Origin: Cyclobacteriaceae bacterium
GTDB lineage: Bacteria > Bacteroidota > Bacteroidia > Cytophagales > Cyclobacteriaceae
Length of the DNA: 64,000 bases
Direction of reading: 5' to 3'
Assembly (NCBI GenBank): GCA_016787755.1
Contig: JAEUUA010000023.1
Location: forward strand, 670,613 to 734,612
In this document: positions 16,663 to 25,225 of the stretch, one piece after another
Layout of the letters: each line of letters begins with the position of its first letter
Position numbering within the stretch: position 1 is the stretch's first letter
Made by a program: the position numbers and the translations under genes
Notes under the pieces: model-generated
What the model was told of the DNA's origin: nothing
Database searches by the model: none
The model's input: only the letters and a program-made list of their open reading frames with translations

Positions 16663-17613
16663 ATGTCACAAGAAGCTGTTGTTCCTGAGGTGCGGAGTAA
16701 GCCGATTTTAAAACAAGAAATTGCATTTGCCATAATTCACTTAATGCCTTTGGGGGCTTTGTGGACTGGTGCTACGTTTTTTGATTGGATGGTGTGTATT
16801 TTTTTATATTTCTTCCGGATGTTTTGGGTAACGGGAGGCTACCATCGCTACTTCGCTCATAAGTCGTATAAAACTTCGCGTTGGTTTCAATTTGTAATTG
16901 CGTTTATGGCACAAACCACCGCACAAAAAGGAGCACTTTGGTGGGCTGCGCATCATCGTCATCATCATCGCCATAGCGATACCCCTGCCGATCCGCATTC
17001 TATGAAAATTTATGGATTCTGGTACTCTCACATTGGCTGGATTGTCGGTCCTGATTTTAAGAAAACAGATTATAAAGTAATTGGTGATTATGCGAAGTAC
17101 CCGGAATTGGTGTGGCTGAATGAACATTATTTAGTAGCACCCACCATACTTGCCGTTATTGTAACAGCTCTTGGCGGGATTGTCAATGGAGGAAGTATTT
17201 TGGCGATGTTTACCACTGCAGGACTGAGTACTTTATTTATAGGATTTTTTCTCAGTACCATCATTCTGTATCATGGCACATTCTCCATCAACTCGATCAT
17301 GCATAAGTTTGGAAAGCCTCGCTATGAAACCGGTGATGAATCGAAGAACAGTATAGTGTTGGCATTGGTAACTATGGGCGAAGGCTGGCACAACAATCAT
17401 CATTATTATGAAACCGCTGCGCGTCAGGGTTTTTTCTGGTGGGAGATTGACATAACGTATTACATCCTTCGCGGCTTGGCTGCCGTAGGATTGATTTGGG
17501 ATTTAAAAGGCGTGCCCAAACACATTTTGCATTCCAAGAATAAGAGGGAAGCTGCCGAGTTAAGAAAGAAGTATGAAGCGGATAATCTGAAGCTTATAGA
17601 GGAAACAACATAG
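16663..17613 (+). CDS. Acyl-CoA (delta-9) fatty acid desaturase
   Basis: A 316-residue integral membrane desaturase with the three diiron histidine boxes: HRYFAH (61-66), HHRHH (97-101) and HNNHH (243-247). Hydrophobic helix pairs lie before the first box and between the second and third. The enzyme introduces a cis double bond into a saturated fatty acyl chain, using an electron donor and O2, and is usually linked to membrane fluidity. No ferredoxin/cytochrome partner gene is adjacent. Single-gene transcription from the element at 16632 is likely. Confidence 0.94.
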   Translation: MSQEAVVPEVRSKPILKQEIAFAIIHLMPLGALWTGATFFDWMVCIFLYFFRMFWVTGGYHRYFAHKSYKTSRWFQFVIAFMAQTTAQKGALWWAAHHRHHHRHSDTPADPHSMKIYGFWYSHIGWIVGPDFKKTDYKVIGDYAKYPELVWLNEHYLVAPTILAVIVTALGGIVNGGSILAMFTTAGLSTLFIGFFLSTIILYHGTFSINSIMHKFGKPRYETGDESKNSIVLALVTMGEGWHNNHHYYETAARQGFFWWEIDITYYILRGLAAVGLIWDLKGVPKHILHSKNKREAAELRKKYEADNLKLIEETT

Positions 17614-17996
17614 CATAAACCAAAAACTATCCTATTCTGAAAAAAAGCGTAGGCAAGTTATAGCTAGGTCTTGCGACATCTTTTGACAAAATTTTATAAT
17701 TCTCAGGCTGTCAACACCAAAAAATAAGTGATTTGAAAAAAAATTACTTGAGACTGTGCAAGTTTGTTTTAGAAGCCACGCAACTGAACAAAAATCACAT
17801 TCTTCTTATCAAGGCCTGTTTTGTGCCCCGAACAACTTAATAAGAATACTTTTATTTAGGTCTGGGTTTAATCTGAAGCTTCACTTTGATAAAGTGAATT
17901 ATCTGAAACATCCTTAACGACTGAGTGGAAGAAAATATTTCGTTTTTTTCCTTTTCTAACGAATCTTGATTATCTATTTTTCGTTCAAATAAGTGA
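17614..17996. other. Intergenic, AT-rich
   Basis: The 383 bases show no credible gene. One perfect inverted repeat, TTCACTTT-GAT-AAAGTGAA, lies at 17880-17898, about 100 bases before the next start codon; it could be an operator or a small hairpin. No terminator-like hairpin with a T-run follows the desaturase. Confidence 0.5.
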
Positions 17997-18326
17997 ATGA
18001 AACGCCTCATCTCCATATTTTTTATCACGTTATGTATTGCTGGGGAAATAGCAGCGGCTAATACATTATTCTTCGATGAAGAAAGTGCTCGCATTGAAGA
18101 ACGAACCAATGAGAAAGAACTGGAAGGAACCTTTATTTCTTTTCTAAAGATTAGAAACTCAGTAAGACGAGAACTAACCAGCAGACCTTTAATTAGCAGA
18201 AGTCATACATCGGTAAAGAGAATTGCGGAAACTGAAAGTGTAGCGGTAAACACACAATATCAACTTCATGACCAAACGCAGTTAACCATTCCTGTGTATT
18301 TAGTAAAGAAAGTATTTCTGATTTAG
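17997..18326 (+). CDS. Small secreted hypothetical protein
   Basis: A 109-residue protein beginning with a signal peptide (MKRLISIFFITLCIAG, cleavage near AAANT). The mature part is charged and has no motif that I recognise; it ends with a hydrophobic stretch, IPVYLVKKVFLI. A second small secreted protein gene follows 58 bases downstream, and the two may form a unit that ends at the terminator at 18707. Confidence 0.55.
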   Translation: MKRLISIFFITLCIAGEIAAANTLFFDEESARIEERTNEKELEGTFISFLKIRNSVRRELTSRPLISRSHTSVKRIAETESVAVNTQYQLHDQTQLTIPVYLVKKVFLI

Positions 18327-18384
18327 GATTTCTTGTTTAGACAGGAATATTTAAAAATCATTTACCTACTAATTTTTACTAACA

Positions 18385-18684
18385 ATGAAATCGCTTATTA
18401 AAATATCCTTATCCCTTGTAATGGTGTTTATGGTGTTTAACGTTTCAGGGCAATCAGATCCAACCCCAAAAAATAATGGTTGGGTAGTATCAAAAGATGT
18501 ACAGCGTTATAGCAACAAAAGTTTATCGGAACCAACGGGAATTCAGGTGACATCAGTAGGAACTCCAGAATATGTGAATTCAAAAATGAGAAGCTCGCAG
18601 ACTGATGCACCTTCGGGAAATGTTAAGTCATCAGGAACACCGGCATGGGTAGTTTCCAAGTCTGTGCAATTGAATAAGAAATAA
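18385..18684 (+). CDS. Small secreted protein with internal repeats
   Basis: A 99-residue protein with a signal peptide (residues 1-22, ending NVSGQ). The mature region repeats a short module: GWVVSKDVQRY, GTPEYVNSKM and GTPAWVVSKSVQ, separated by Ser/Thr-rich spacers. There is no cysteine and no known domain. A strong intrinsic terminator lies 22 bases after the stop codon. Function is unknown. Confidence 0.65.
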   Translation: MKSLIKISLSLVMVFMVFNVSGQSDPTPKNNGWVVSKDVQRYSNKSLSEPTGIQVTSVGTPEYVNSKMRSSQTDAPSGNVKSSGTPAWVVSKSVQLNKK

Positions 18685-18706
18685 TGAAGTATTAAAGTAA
18701 ATGAAG

Positions 18707-18735
18707 CGGATTGTCAGATTTGATAATCCGTTTTT
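18707..18735 (+). terminator. Intrinsic terminator
   Basis: CGGATTGTCA (18707-18716) pairs with TGATAATCCG (18721-18730) over 10 bp (one G-U) around a GATT loop and is followed by five T. It ends transcription of the small secreted protein gene. Confidence 0.85.
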
Positions 18736-19104
18736 AATTTACGCAATGATTGAATGAATACAACTTCTGCTCGAACATAAGACTCTCCACAGGATTCATC
18801 ATGGCTGCACTTCACCGCCTGAAACCTAACCGTCAATCATAAAATTTCAATTCGATAACTATATTGATGCAGCCATTGATTGATATAATAATACGCTTGG
18901 GGGACAACCAATAAAAAAGAAATGACAATGATTTCCTCATCTTAGAAAAAAAGGTAGATCACAAGACTTTACGAATTCCGATTTCTGTATTGCGAGGCCG
19001 ACAATAAGAGCAGCAAACCCAAAAATGTCAAGGCGCCTTATAAAAAATTTTTAAGGCGGCAAATACGGTTTTTCTTAATTTCAAGCACACTAACGACAAG
19101 TGCT
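18736..19104. other. Intergenic region upstream of the GMC oxidoreductase
   Basis: No gene is seen in these 369 bases. At 19034-19058 an imperfect 25-base inverted repeat (arms CGCCTTA/TAAGGCG-like around an A/T-rich core; 10 of 11 pairs match) lies 46 bases before the start codon. It may be an operator. No clear TAnnTTTG element was found. Confidence 0.4.
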
Positions 19105-20802
19105 ATGTTAAATCAAGATGAAAAAACTTTTGATGCTATTGTAATTGGCTCAGGCATTTCTGGCGGCTGGGCTGCCAAAGAACTTTGCGAGAAAGGATTG
19201 AAAACATTAGTGTTGGAACGAGGCCGAAACGTGGAGCATAATAAAGATTATCCTACCGCCACAAAACAACCGTGGGAAATTCCCAATCGCGGCCAACTTA
19301 CTGCAGAATTTTTAAAAGAGAATCCGCTCATCAGCAAGTCAGCCGGGATAGCGGAAGACAACAAACATTTTTTTATTCAAGACAAAGATCATCCGTATGT
19401 GCAAGAGAAACCTTTTGATTGGATCCGCGGCTATCAGGTAGGCGGCAAGTCATTAACCTGGGGGCGCGCCACACAACGCTGGAGTGAGTATGAATTTTCG
19501 GCACCCGCTCGTTTTGGGTATGGACTTGACTGGCCCATTCGGTATAAAGATGTAGCACTGTGGTATTCGCATGTAGAAAACTTTATTGGTATCTGTGGAA
19601 ACAAAGATGGAATTGAAGCGATGCCTGATGGTGAGTTTCTTCCGCCTTTCGATTTCAATTGTGTGGAGTCACACATGCAACAAAAAATAAAAGAAAATTT
19701 TCCTGATCGTTACATGGTGCGGGCACGATGGGCACACCTTACCCAACCCAAGGAAATTCATTTGCAACAAGGGCGAGGTCAATGCCAGGCGCGCAACTTG
19801 TGTATGCGTGGGTGTCCGTTTGGTGGCTACTTTAGTTCGGTATCGTCAACGTTGCCGTGGGCAGAAAAAACAGGAAACCTTACCATTCGTCCGCATTCGG
19901 TAGTACACTCTATTCTCTATGACGAAAAATCAGGGAAGGCGAGCGGAGTGCGCATCATCGATGCGAACACCCATGAAGTAATTGAATACAAAACAAAAAT
20001 TATTTTTGTGAATGCATCCGCACTCAATAGCAATCTTGTGTTGCTCAACTCAAAATCAAATCGCTTTCCTAACGGATTAGGAAATGACAATGGATTGCTC
20101 GGCAAGTATGTAGCGTTTCATAATTACCGTGCTTCGGTAAATGGTGTGTTGGAAGGCTTTGAAGATAAATATTATTTTGGGCGCAACCCAACGGAACCCA
20201 TCATTGCGAACTATCGCAACTTAAAAAAACAAGACACTGACTATGTGGGTGGGTTTACCACGTTTACAGGCGCGTATCGCGAAGGCTGGTGGGCTGAAAA
20301 AAATAATGCGGTGGGGGCTGCCTTAAAAAAGCAAGTTCAAACACCTGGTCGCTGGCGCGTGTATATGTATATGCAAGGTGAAACCATTCCGAAAGAAACC
20401 AATCACGTGCGCTTGAGCGAAACCGGAAAAGATCAGTGGGGCATTCCGTTGTTGGTCACTATGGTGGAGTATGACGACAACGATGAAAAAATGGTGAAAG
20501 ATTTTTTAGCACAAAGCACCGCCATGATGGAGAAAGCCGGAGTGAAAGAGATTGATCAATATGATTCTCAGCAAGCGCCCGGTCTCGACATACACGAGAT
20601 GGGGGGTTGCCGCATGGGTAACGATCCAAAAACATCCTTGCTCAACGAGTGGAATCAAATGCACTTGTGTAAAAATGTATTTGTAACGGATGGTGCCTGC
20701 ATGACCAGCACCGGCAATCAAAGCCCTTCTATCTTATACATGGCACTTACGGCACGTGCGGCTAATTATGCGGTGGAGGAAGTACGTAAAGGGAGGTTGT
20801 AG
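19105..20802 (+). CDS. GMC-family FAD-dependent oxidoreductase
   Basis: A 565-residue flavoprotein with the N-terminal dinucleotide-binding motif VIGSGISGGWAAKEL (residues ~13-27), a second FAD contact LVLERGR, RGYQVGGKSLTWGR, and a C-terminal part holding the GMC active-site histidine region (DIHEMGGCRMGND) and FVTDGACMTSTGNQSPS. It contains a cysteine-bearing CMRGCPFGGY segment typical of the bacterial branch. Such enzymes oxidise sugars or alcohols. They are often paired with a gluconate 2-dehydrogenase-subunit-3 protein, which is absent here. No signal peptide or twin-arginine motif is seen in the protein itself. Confidence 0.92.
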   Translation: MLNQDEKTFDAIVIGSGISGGWAAKELCEKGLKTLVLERGRNVEHNKDYPTATKQPWEIPNRGQLTAEFLKENPLISKSAGIAEDNKHFFIQDKDHPYVQEKPFDWIRGYQVGGKSLTWGRATQRWSEYEFSAPARFGYGLDWPIRYKDVALWYSHVENFIGICGNKDGIEAMPDGEFLPPFDFNCVESHMQQKIKENFPDRYMVRARWAHLTQPKEIHLQQGRGQCQARNLCMRGCPFGGYFSSVSSTLPWAEKTGNLTIRPHSVVHSILYDEKSGKASGVRIIDANTHEVIEYKTKIIFVNASALNSNLVLLNSKSNRFPNGLGNDNGLLGKYVAFHNYRASVNGVLEGFEDKYYFGRNPTEPIIANYRNLKKQDTDYVGGFTTFTGAYREGWWAEKNNAVGAALKKQVQTPGRWRVYMYMQGETIPKETNHVRLSETGKDQWGIPLLVTMVEYDDNDEKMVKDFLAQSTAMMEKAGVKEIDQYDSQQAPGLDIHEMGGCRMGNDPKTSLLNEWNQMHLCKNVFVTDGACMTSTGNQSPSILYMALTARAANYAVEEVRKGRL

Positions 20803-20857
20803 AAAGTTGAAAACTCAATTGACCCACATTAAATACCTGAAATTGACAAACGTTGTA

Positions 20858-20887
20858 TTGGTTTTTTGATAATGGCTATTAAATTTG
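20858..20887 (+). promoter_or_regulatory. Promoter of the tRNA-Gly/tRNA-Leu pair
   Basis: TTG at 20858-20860 and TAAATTTG at 20880-20887 are 19 bases apart, fitting the Bacteroidota -33/-7 consensus. Initiation would fall near 20893, about 65 bases before the mature tRNA. Confidence 0.65.
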
Positions 20888-20958
20888 CAGTCCCTTATAA
20901 CCAACGGGGTTCAAAAAGCGGGTTTGCAATAGCTTTACCTTCAATTTGGATGATTTAA

Positions 20959-21031
<73 letters not shown>

Positions 21032-21033
21032 CA

Positions 21034-21065
21034 AACCCCTCTCCGAAAGAGAGGGGTTATTTTTT
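21034..21065 (+). terminator. Hairpin with T-run between the two tRNAs
   Basis: AACCCCTCTC (21034-21043) and GAGAGGGGTT (21049-21058) form a perfect 10-bp stem with loop CGAAA, followed by TTATTTTTT-type sequence. It is an intrinsic terminator or a processing signal between tRNA-Gly and tRNA-Leu. Confidence 0.8.
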
Positions 21066-21081
21066 AGAATACGATTCGTTT

Positions 21082-21167
21082 GCCCGGGTGGTGGAATTGG
21101 TAGACACGCAGGACTTAAAATCCTGTGGATAGTAATATCTGTACGGGTTCAACTCCCGTCCCGGGTA
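21082..21167 (+). tRNA. tRNA-Leu (TAA)
   Basis: This 86-base class II tRNA has acceptor GCCCGGG pairing with CCCGGGT, the anticodon stem CAGGA/TCCTG with loop CTTAAAA (anticodon TAA), a long variable arm, and the T-arm ACGGG-TTCAACT-CCCGT. The discriminator is A and CCA is not encoded. Confidence 0.97.
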
Positions 21168-21170
21168 CAA

Positions 21171-21201
21171 GCCTGATGAGAAATCATCAGGCTTTCTTTT
21201 T
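21171..21201 (+). terminator. Intrinsic terminator after tRNA-Leu
   Basis: GCCTGATGA (21171-21179), loop GAAA, TCATCAGGC (21184-21192), then TTTCTTTTT. This is a perfect 9-bp stem with a T-run. Confidence 0.9.
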
Positions 21202-21591
21202 AATTCAGCATTGAAATGGTATTGCTCTTAAGACTTCGGTCATTAAGGTTTTTGAATTTGACAGGTATGGAAATGTTTCTTGCTCTATTATAAGGCGATG
21301 TCAGTCAGGTAAGTGTTGTTGCGAACTCATGTATTGTGGCCAACGTCTGCTGCAGTTTCGGATATTATCATGCTAACATACCAAAGGCCTTACTGCCTTC
21401 TTATCTTCTTTGTAGGTTCTAATTAATATTTGGATCCATCCCTCCAGACGTATACAAACAAAGTTTTCTTAGTCAGCTGAATTAGTTAAATAGGATGATG
21501 TGGAATTTGTTTGACCCGTGAATTTACTCAAGCCGTAATGTTTTTTCTTAATGCAGAAATGTGGAACTTGCCTGAACCAAAATCTTCCCGT
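21202..21591. other. Intergenic, no feature recognised
   Basis: These 390 bases lie between the tRNA terminator and the DUF5763-like gene. I find no gene, no repeat of note and no exact TAnnTTTG element. Confidence 0.4.
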
Positions 21592-21900
21592 ATGAAAAAA
21601 TTTCTGGTAGTAACATTCTTTATGGTGGCAATTGCTGTCACCAGTCAAGCACAAACGGTTTATTCATCAGCGAAAGGCGAGAAATATCATACGGCTGATT
21701 GCAAACTTTCGGGCGATGCCGATAACATGACATTAGCGGCTGCAAAGAAGGCAGGAAAAACCGGGTGTGGGGTATGCAAACCCGAAGAACATTTTAAAGA
21801 TAAAGTAAGTCAGTGCACAGGAAATACAGCGGATGGCACACGTTGTAAGCGTATGACCTCCAGTAAGGATAACAAATGCTACCAACATAAATCGAAATAA
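21592..21900 (+). CDS. Small secreted Cys-containing protein with DUF5763-like C-terminus
   Basis: The start is set at ATG 21592, which gives a signal peptide (MKKFLVVTFFMVA, ending SQAQT); the longer frame from 21511 has no support. The 102-residue product has an N-terminal segment with AKGEKYHTADCKL and CGVCKP, a pattern seen in nuclease-associated or metal-binding small domains. Its C-terminus reads CTGNTADGTRCKRMT...KCYQH, the Cys/His zinc-knuckle-like motif of DUF5763. The stop codon TAA shares its last A with the ATG of the aldo/keto reductase gene, so the two are translationally coupled. Confidence 0.75.
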   Translation: MKKFLVVTFFMVAIAVTSQAQTVYSSAKGEKYHTADCKLSGDADNMTLAAAKKAGKTGCGVCKPEEHFKDKVSQCTGNTADGTRCKRMTSSKDNKCYQHKSK

Positions 21901-22772
21901 TGGAACGCAGAAAGATTCATTTAGAAGGACCTGAGTTCTCGCGCGTTGTGGTAGGTGCCTGGCGGTGGCATACCGTTTCCCAGGATACTGTTGCCAAACT
22001 AATTCAAACTTCGTTGGACGAGGGCATTACCAGCTTTGATCATGCTGATATCTATGGGGATCATGGGAATGAGGAAATTTTTGGAAATGTGTTGCGGAAA
22101 AATCCGGATCTTAGAAATAAGATGGAACTTATTTCTAAGTGTGGAATAAAATTTAGTTCCGGTAAAAGACCAAAGACCTGGGTGAAGCATTATGATACTT
22201 CTAAAGAAAATATCATTTGGTCTGCTGAAAACTCGTTGAAGATGTTGGGAACAGATCATCTTAATCTTTTACTTATCCATCGTCCGGATCCATTATTAAA
22301 TCCAACGGAAGTTGCCGAAGCATTCACACAATTAAATCAAGAAGGCAAAGTACTGCATTTTGGAGTTTCAAATTTTACTCCAGGTCAGTTTACAATGTTG
22401 CAAAAGTTTTTGAAGTTTCCTTTGGTAACAAATCAAATTGAGATTTCATTAACACGGGTTGATCCGCTATTCAATGGCGATTTGGATTTACTGATGGAAC
22501 GAAGCACTTCTCCGATGGCATGGTCGCCTTTGGGAGGGGGTAAGCAGGTAGGTGGTGAACGCGAAATGTTTAGCAAAGCATCCAAGTACAATGCCTCCTA
22601 TAGTCAATTATCAATTGCGTGGCTGCTGCGTCATCCTTCGCAAATTTTTCCGGTGATCGGCACCACGAAACCAGAGCGAATCTCAGAAGCTGCAAAATCA
22701 ATGGAAATAAACCTTGATAGGCAAGATTGGTTTGAAATGTTACAATGGGCCACGGGAAGGGAAGTTGCATAG
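21900..22772 (+). CDS. Aldo/keto reductase (YdhF-like)
   Basis: A 290-residue TIM-barrel reductase with the catalytic set visible in order: Asp/Tyr in DHADIYGDHG, Lys in ELISKCGI and His in LLIHRPDPLL. The NADPH-phosphate region near the end reads PVIGTTKPERI. It resembles the E. coli YdhF branch. It would reduce an aldehyde or ketone with NADPH; the natural substrate is unknown. The gene begins inside the stop codon of the preceding small secreted protein. Confidence 0.93.
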   Translation: MERRKIHLEGPEFSRVVVGAWRWHTVSQDTVAKLIQTSLDEGITSFDHADIYGDHGNEEIFGNVLRKNPDLRNKMELISKCGIKFSSGKRPKTWVKHYDTSKENIIWSAENSLKMLGTDHLNLLLIHRPDPLLNPTEVAEAFTQLNQEGKVLHFGVSNFTPGQFTMLQKFLKFPLVTNQIEISLTRVDPLFNGDLDLLMERSTSPMAWSPLGGGKQVGGEREMFSKASKYNASYSQLSIAWLLRHPSQIFPVIGTTKPERISEAAKSMEINLDRQDWFEMLQWATGREVA

Positions 22773-22787
22773 TACTATCTTTAGAAA

Positions 22788-25148
22788 ATGAAAATTCGCA
22801 TTTTCCTGCTTCTATTAAATTTTTTTAATTTATCCTCAGCGATTGCTCAGGAAATAGATTTAATAAGACTGAACTATGATCATGCGGATATTAAAGCAGA
22901 TCAGATTGGCATGGCAGTAAGTCCGGATGGTAAGCAAATAGCTTTTGCTTACCAGGATAAAACGATTAAAATATTTGATATTGCAGCCAATCGATTTGTT
23001 AAACGATTCAATGGGAATTACTCTAGTCTTTTTGATATCCAACTCACCTCTTCAGGTAACATTGCACTTATCGCAGAAAAGGAAATGCAAGTATGGAATT
23101 GGAAAGAGGAAAAAATACTTTTCAGTTTCAAATTCACTAACGATGTAACCAAAACGGCTTTTAGCAAGAAGAAGGAACTGCTTGCCATTGGTGAAAAGGG
23201 GGGAATCGTGGAAATATTTGACTTAAAAAACGGAGCGAAAACCTTCGAAATTCCAGGGAAGAAGAATCACGTCTCTGCATTAGCCTTTCATCCAAATGGA
23301 ACCTCGTTGCTGGTTGGGCTTATGTCTGCAATCAACTTCTCCCCAAACGCGTTGTCTCTTTATGACCTAACATCAGGAAGTGAAATAGGCAAGTCTGATG
23401 AGACTGCCAATTACACAATGGTTACATACAACGAGTCTGGGTCTGAGGTTTTCTGTGCAGGTCTTAATAAAAGTTCAACGAAGGAGATATTAAATGTATT
23501 AGATGGCAATACCCTAAAGGTTAAACGGAAGTTTAATTCAGAAATGAATATTACAAACTCCCGAGTGCCCTATGGTGGAATAATTTTTAAGGATAAACTC
23601 TTAACCTTATCACTTTCGCAGTCATTTAATGCACGTGAATTTCTGACAGGCAGCGTACGATTCACCACAAAGTCGGATAAATTAAAAATGCCACCCATTT
23701 GGAAATTTGGCGTGGGTAGTTTTCATATTTACCCACTTCAATCATCGGGTGAAAAAGTAATAGTGAATGCGAGTAAAAATAATATAAACCAGATTTATGA
23801 TTCACACACAAATTCAATAACAGGATATTTTTTTTCAGATAGTAACGATGACTTTGCTGTGATATCGCGCGATGGCCGTGTAGATGGAACACCTGCTGCT
23901 TTGGCAAAGGTTTATTGGACCACCCGGGGAGGTGCACAAAGGACATCTCTTGAAAGTACTTTAGAAAAAGGTTTTGCCCCCCGCCTATTAACTCAAATTA
24001 TAAATGAAGAGTCTGGTTCCTTGGAAAGCTTTGATGTAGACCAGGTAGTGGGCAAAGTGCCCGTTGTTGCAGTAAAGAGTATCAATGGAAAAACGTTTTC
24101 GTCCACAACTGCGGTCGTGTCCACTCAAAAAAAATCTACCATAGCCATTGAGATTACGGATAATCCACAAGAAGTTACCGAGGTGCGGCTATACCAAAAC
24201 TCCAAACTTATTAAAACACTTCCGGCAACCGGATCGAACTATACATTTGATGTTAGTTTAACATCTTCGTTTGGTGAAGAGAATTTTTTCTTTGTAAGCG
24301 CAGGCAGTAAAAGCGGTGTGGATTCAGAAAAAGCAAAATTTACAATTACCTATACAGGAGCGAGTGAAGACAAACCTACGCTCTACTTAATCACTGTAGG
24401 AATCAATAAATACAAAAATCCAAAATACAATTTGAACTATGCTCAGGCTGATGCCGATGCAGTTGAAAAGAGTATGAAGCAATCGTCTTCCACAATTTTT
24501 AAAGCGATTGTTCCTTATACCATAAGAAATGATAAGGCAGTAAAATCAAATATTGTTATTGCACTTGATGATGTGCGAAAGAAGTCGCTGGAGCAAGATA
24601 TGGTTGTCTTCTATTATGCCGGGCATGGTGTGATGTCTGGCGAGGGAGCAGACGCGAAGGAATTTTATATCGTTCCTACCGATGTGACACAACTTTATGG
24701 TCGTGATGACATATTGAAAGACAAAGCGATTGCAGCTTCTTCCTTAAAAGAGTATGCAGAGTCCATCAATGCGCAAAAGCAGATTTTCATTTTGGATGCC
24801 TGCCAGTCAGCAGGCGCCCTGGAATCAGTAACAGAGCGGGGTGTAGCCGAAGAAAAAGCAATTGCCCAGTTAGCCAGAAGTACCGGAACTTTTTGGATTA
24901 CCTCCACAGGCTCGAATCAATTCGCCTCTGAGTTTGAAAAATTAGGACATGGAATTTTCACCTACTCACTGATTGAAGGACTTGATGGTAAGGCAGATGC
25001 CAATGGAGACAAAAAACTTACTATACGTGAATTGAGCACCTACATCGAAAATAAAGTTCCAGAACTTTCGGAGCAGCTAAAAGGAACTGCTCAATATCCT
25101 TCGGCTTATTCTTTCGGCAATGATTTTCCCATTGCGGTTTATAAATAG
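22788..25148 (+). CDS. Secreted WD40-repeat caspase-like peptidase (orthocaspase, C14)
   Basis: A 786-residue protein with a signal peptide (ends SAIAQ), a ~350-residue WD40-type propeller region (AVSPDGKQIAFAYQD, ALAFHPNGTSLLVG), an Ig-like spacer, and a C-terminal caspase-like domain from about residue 525. The catalytic pair is present: His613 in VVFYYAGHG and Cys672 in FILDACQSAG. Bacterial orthocaspases normally cut after Arg/Lys. Their exported WD40 fusions are common in Bacteroidota but their biological role is not settled. It lies 15 bases after the aldo/keto reductase gene and probably shares its transcript. Confidence 0.9.
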   Translation: MKIRIFLLLLNFFNLSSAIAQEIDLIRLNYDHADIKADQIGMAVSPDGKQIAFAYQDKTIKIFDIAANRFVKRFNGNYSSLFDIQLTSSGNIALIAEKEMQVWNWKEEKILFSFKFTNDVTKTAFSKKKELLAIGEKGGIVEIFDLKNGAKTFEIPGKKNHVSALAFHPNGTSLLVGLMSAINFSPNALSLYDLTSGSEIGKSDETANYTMVTYNESGSEVFCAGLNKSSTKEILNVLDGNTLKVKRKFNSEMNITNSRVPYGGIIFKDKLLTLSLSQSFNAREFLTGSVRFTTKSDKLKMPPIWKFGVGSFHIYPLQSSGEKVIVNASKNNINQIYDSHTNSITGYFFSDSNDDFAVISRDGRVDGTPAALAKVYWTTRGGAQRTSLESTLEKGFAPRLLTQIINEESGSLESFDVDQVVGKVPVVAVKSINGKTFSSTTAVVSTQKKSTIAIEITDNPQEVTEVRLYQNSKLIKTLPATGSNYTFDVSLTSSFGEENFFFVSAGSKSGVDSEKAKFTITYTGASEDKPTLYLITVGINKYKNPKYNLNYAQADADAVEKSMKQSSSTIFKAIVPYTIRNDKAVKSNIVIALDDVRKKSLEQDMVVFYYAGHGVMSGEGADAKEFYIVPTDVTQLYGRDDILKDKAIAASSLKEYAESINAQKQIFILDACQSAGALESVTERGVAEEKAIAQLARSTGTFWITSTGSNQFASEFEKLGHGIFTYSLIEGLDGKADANGDKKLTIRELSTYIENKVPELSEQLKGTAQYPSAYSFGNDFPIAVYK

Positions 25149-25225
25149 AATTTCTTTTTTCTTTTAGTTGTGAGGCAACTATCCTACCTGCATTTTTGTA
25201 CCCCTTTTTTAAGTAATAATTAATC

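Noticed and set aside
17852..18109. 85-residue minus-strand frame
   Set aside because: It is antisense to the signal-peptide-bearing gene at 17997, and its composition is unlike a protein.
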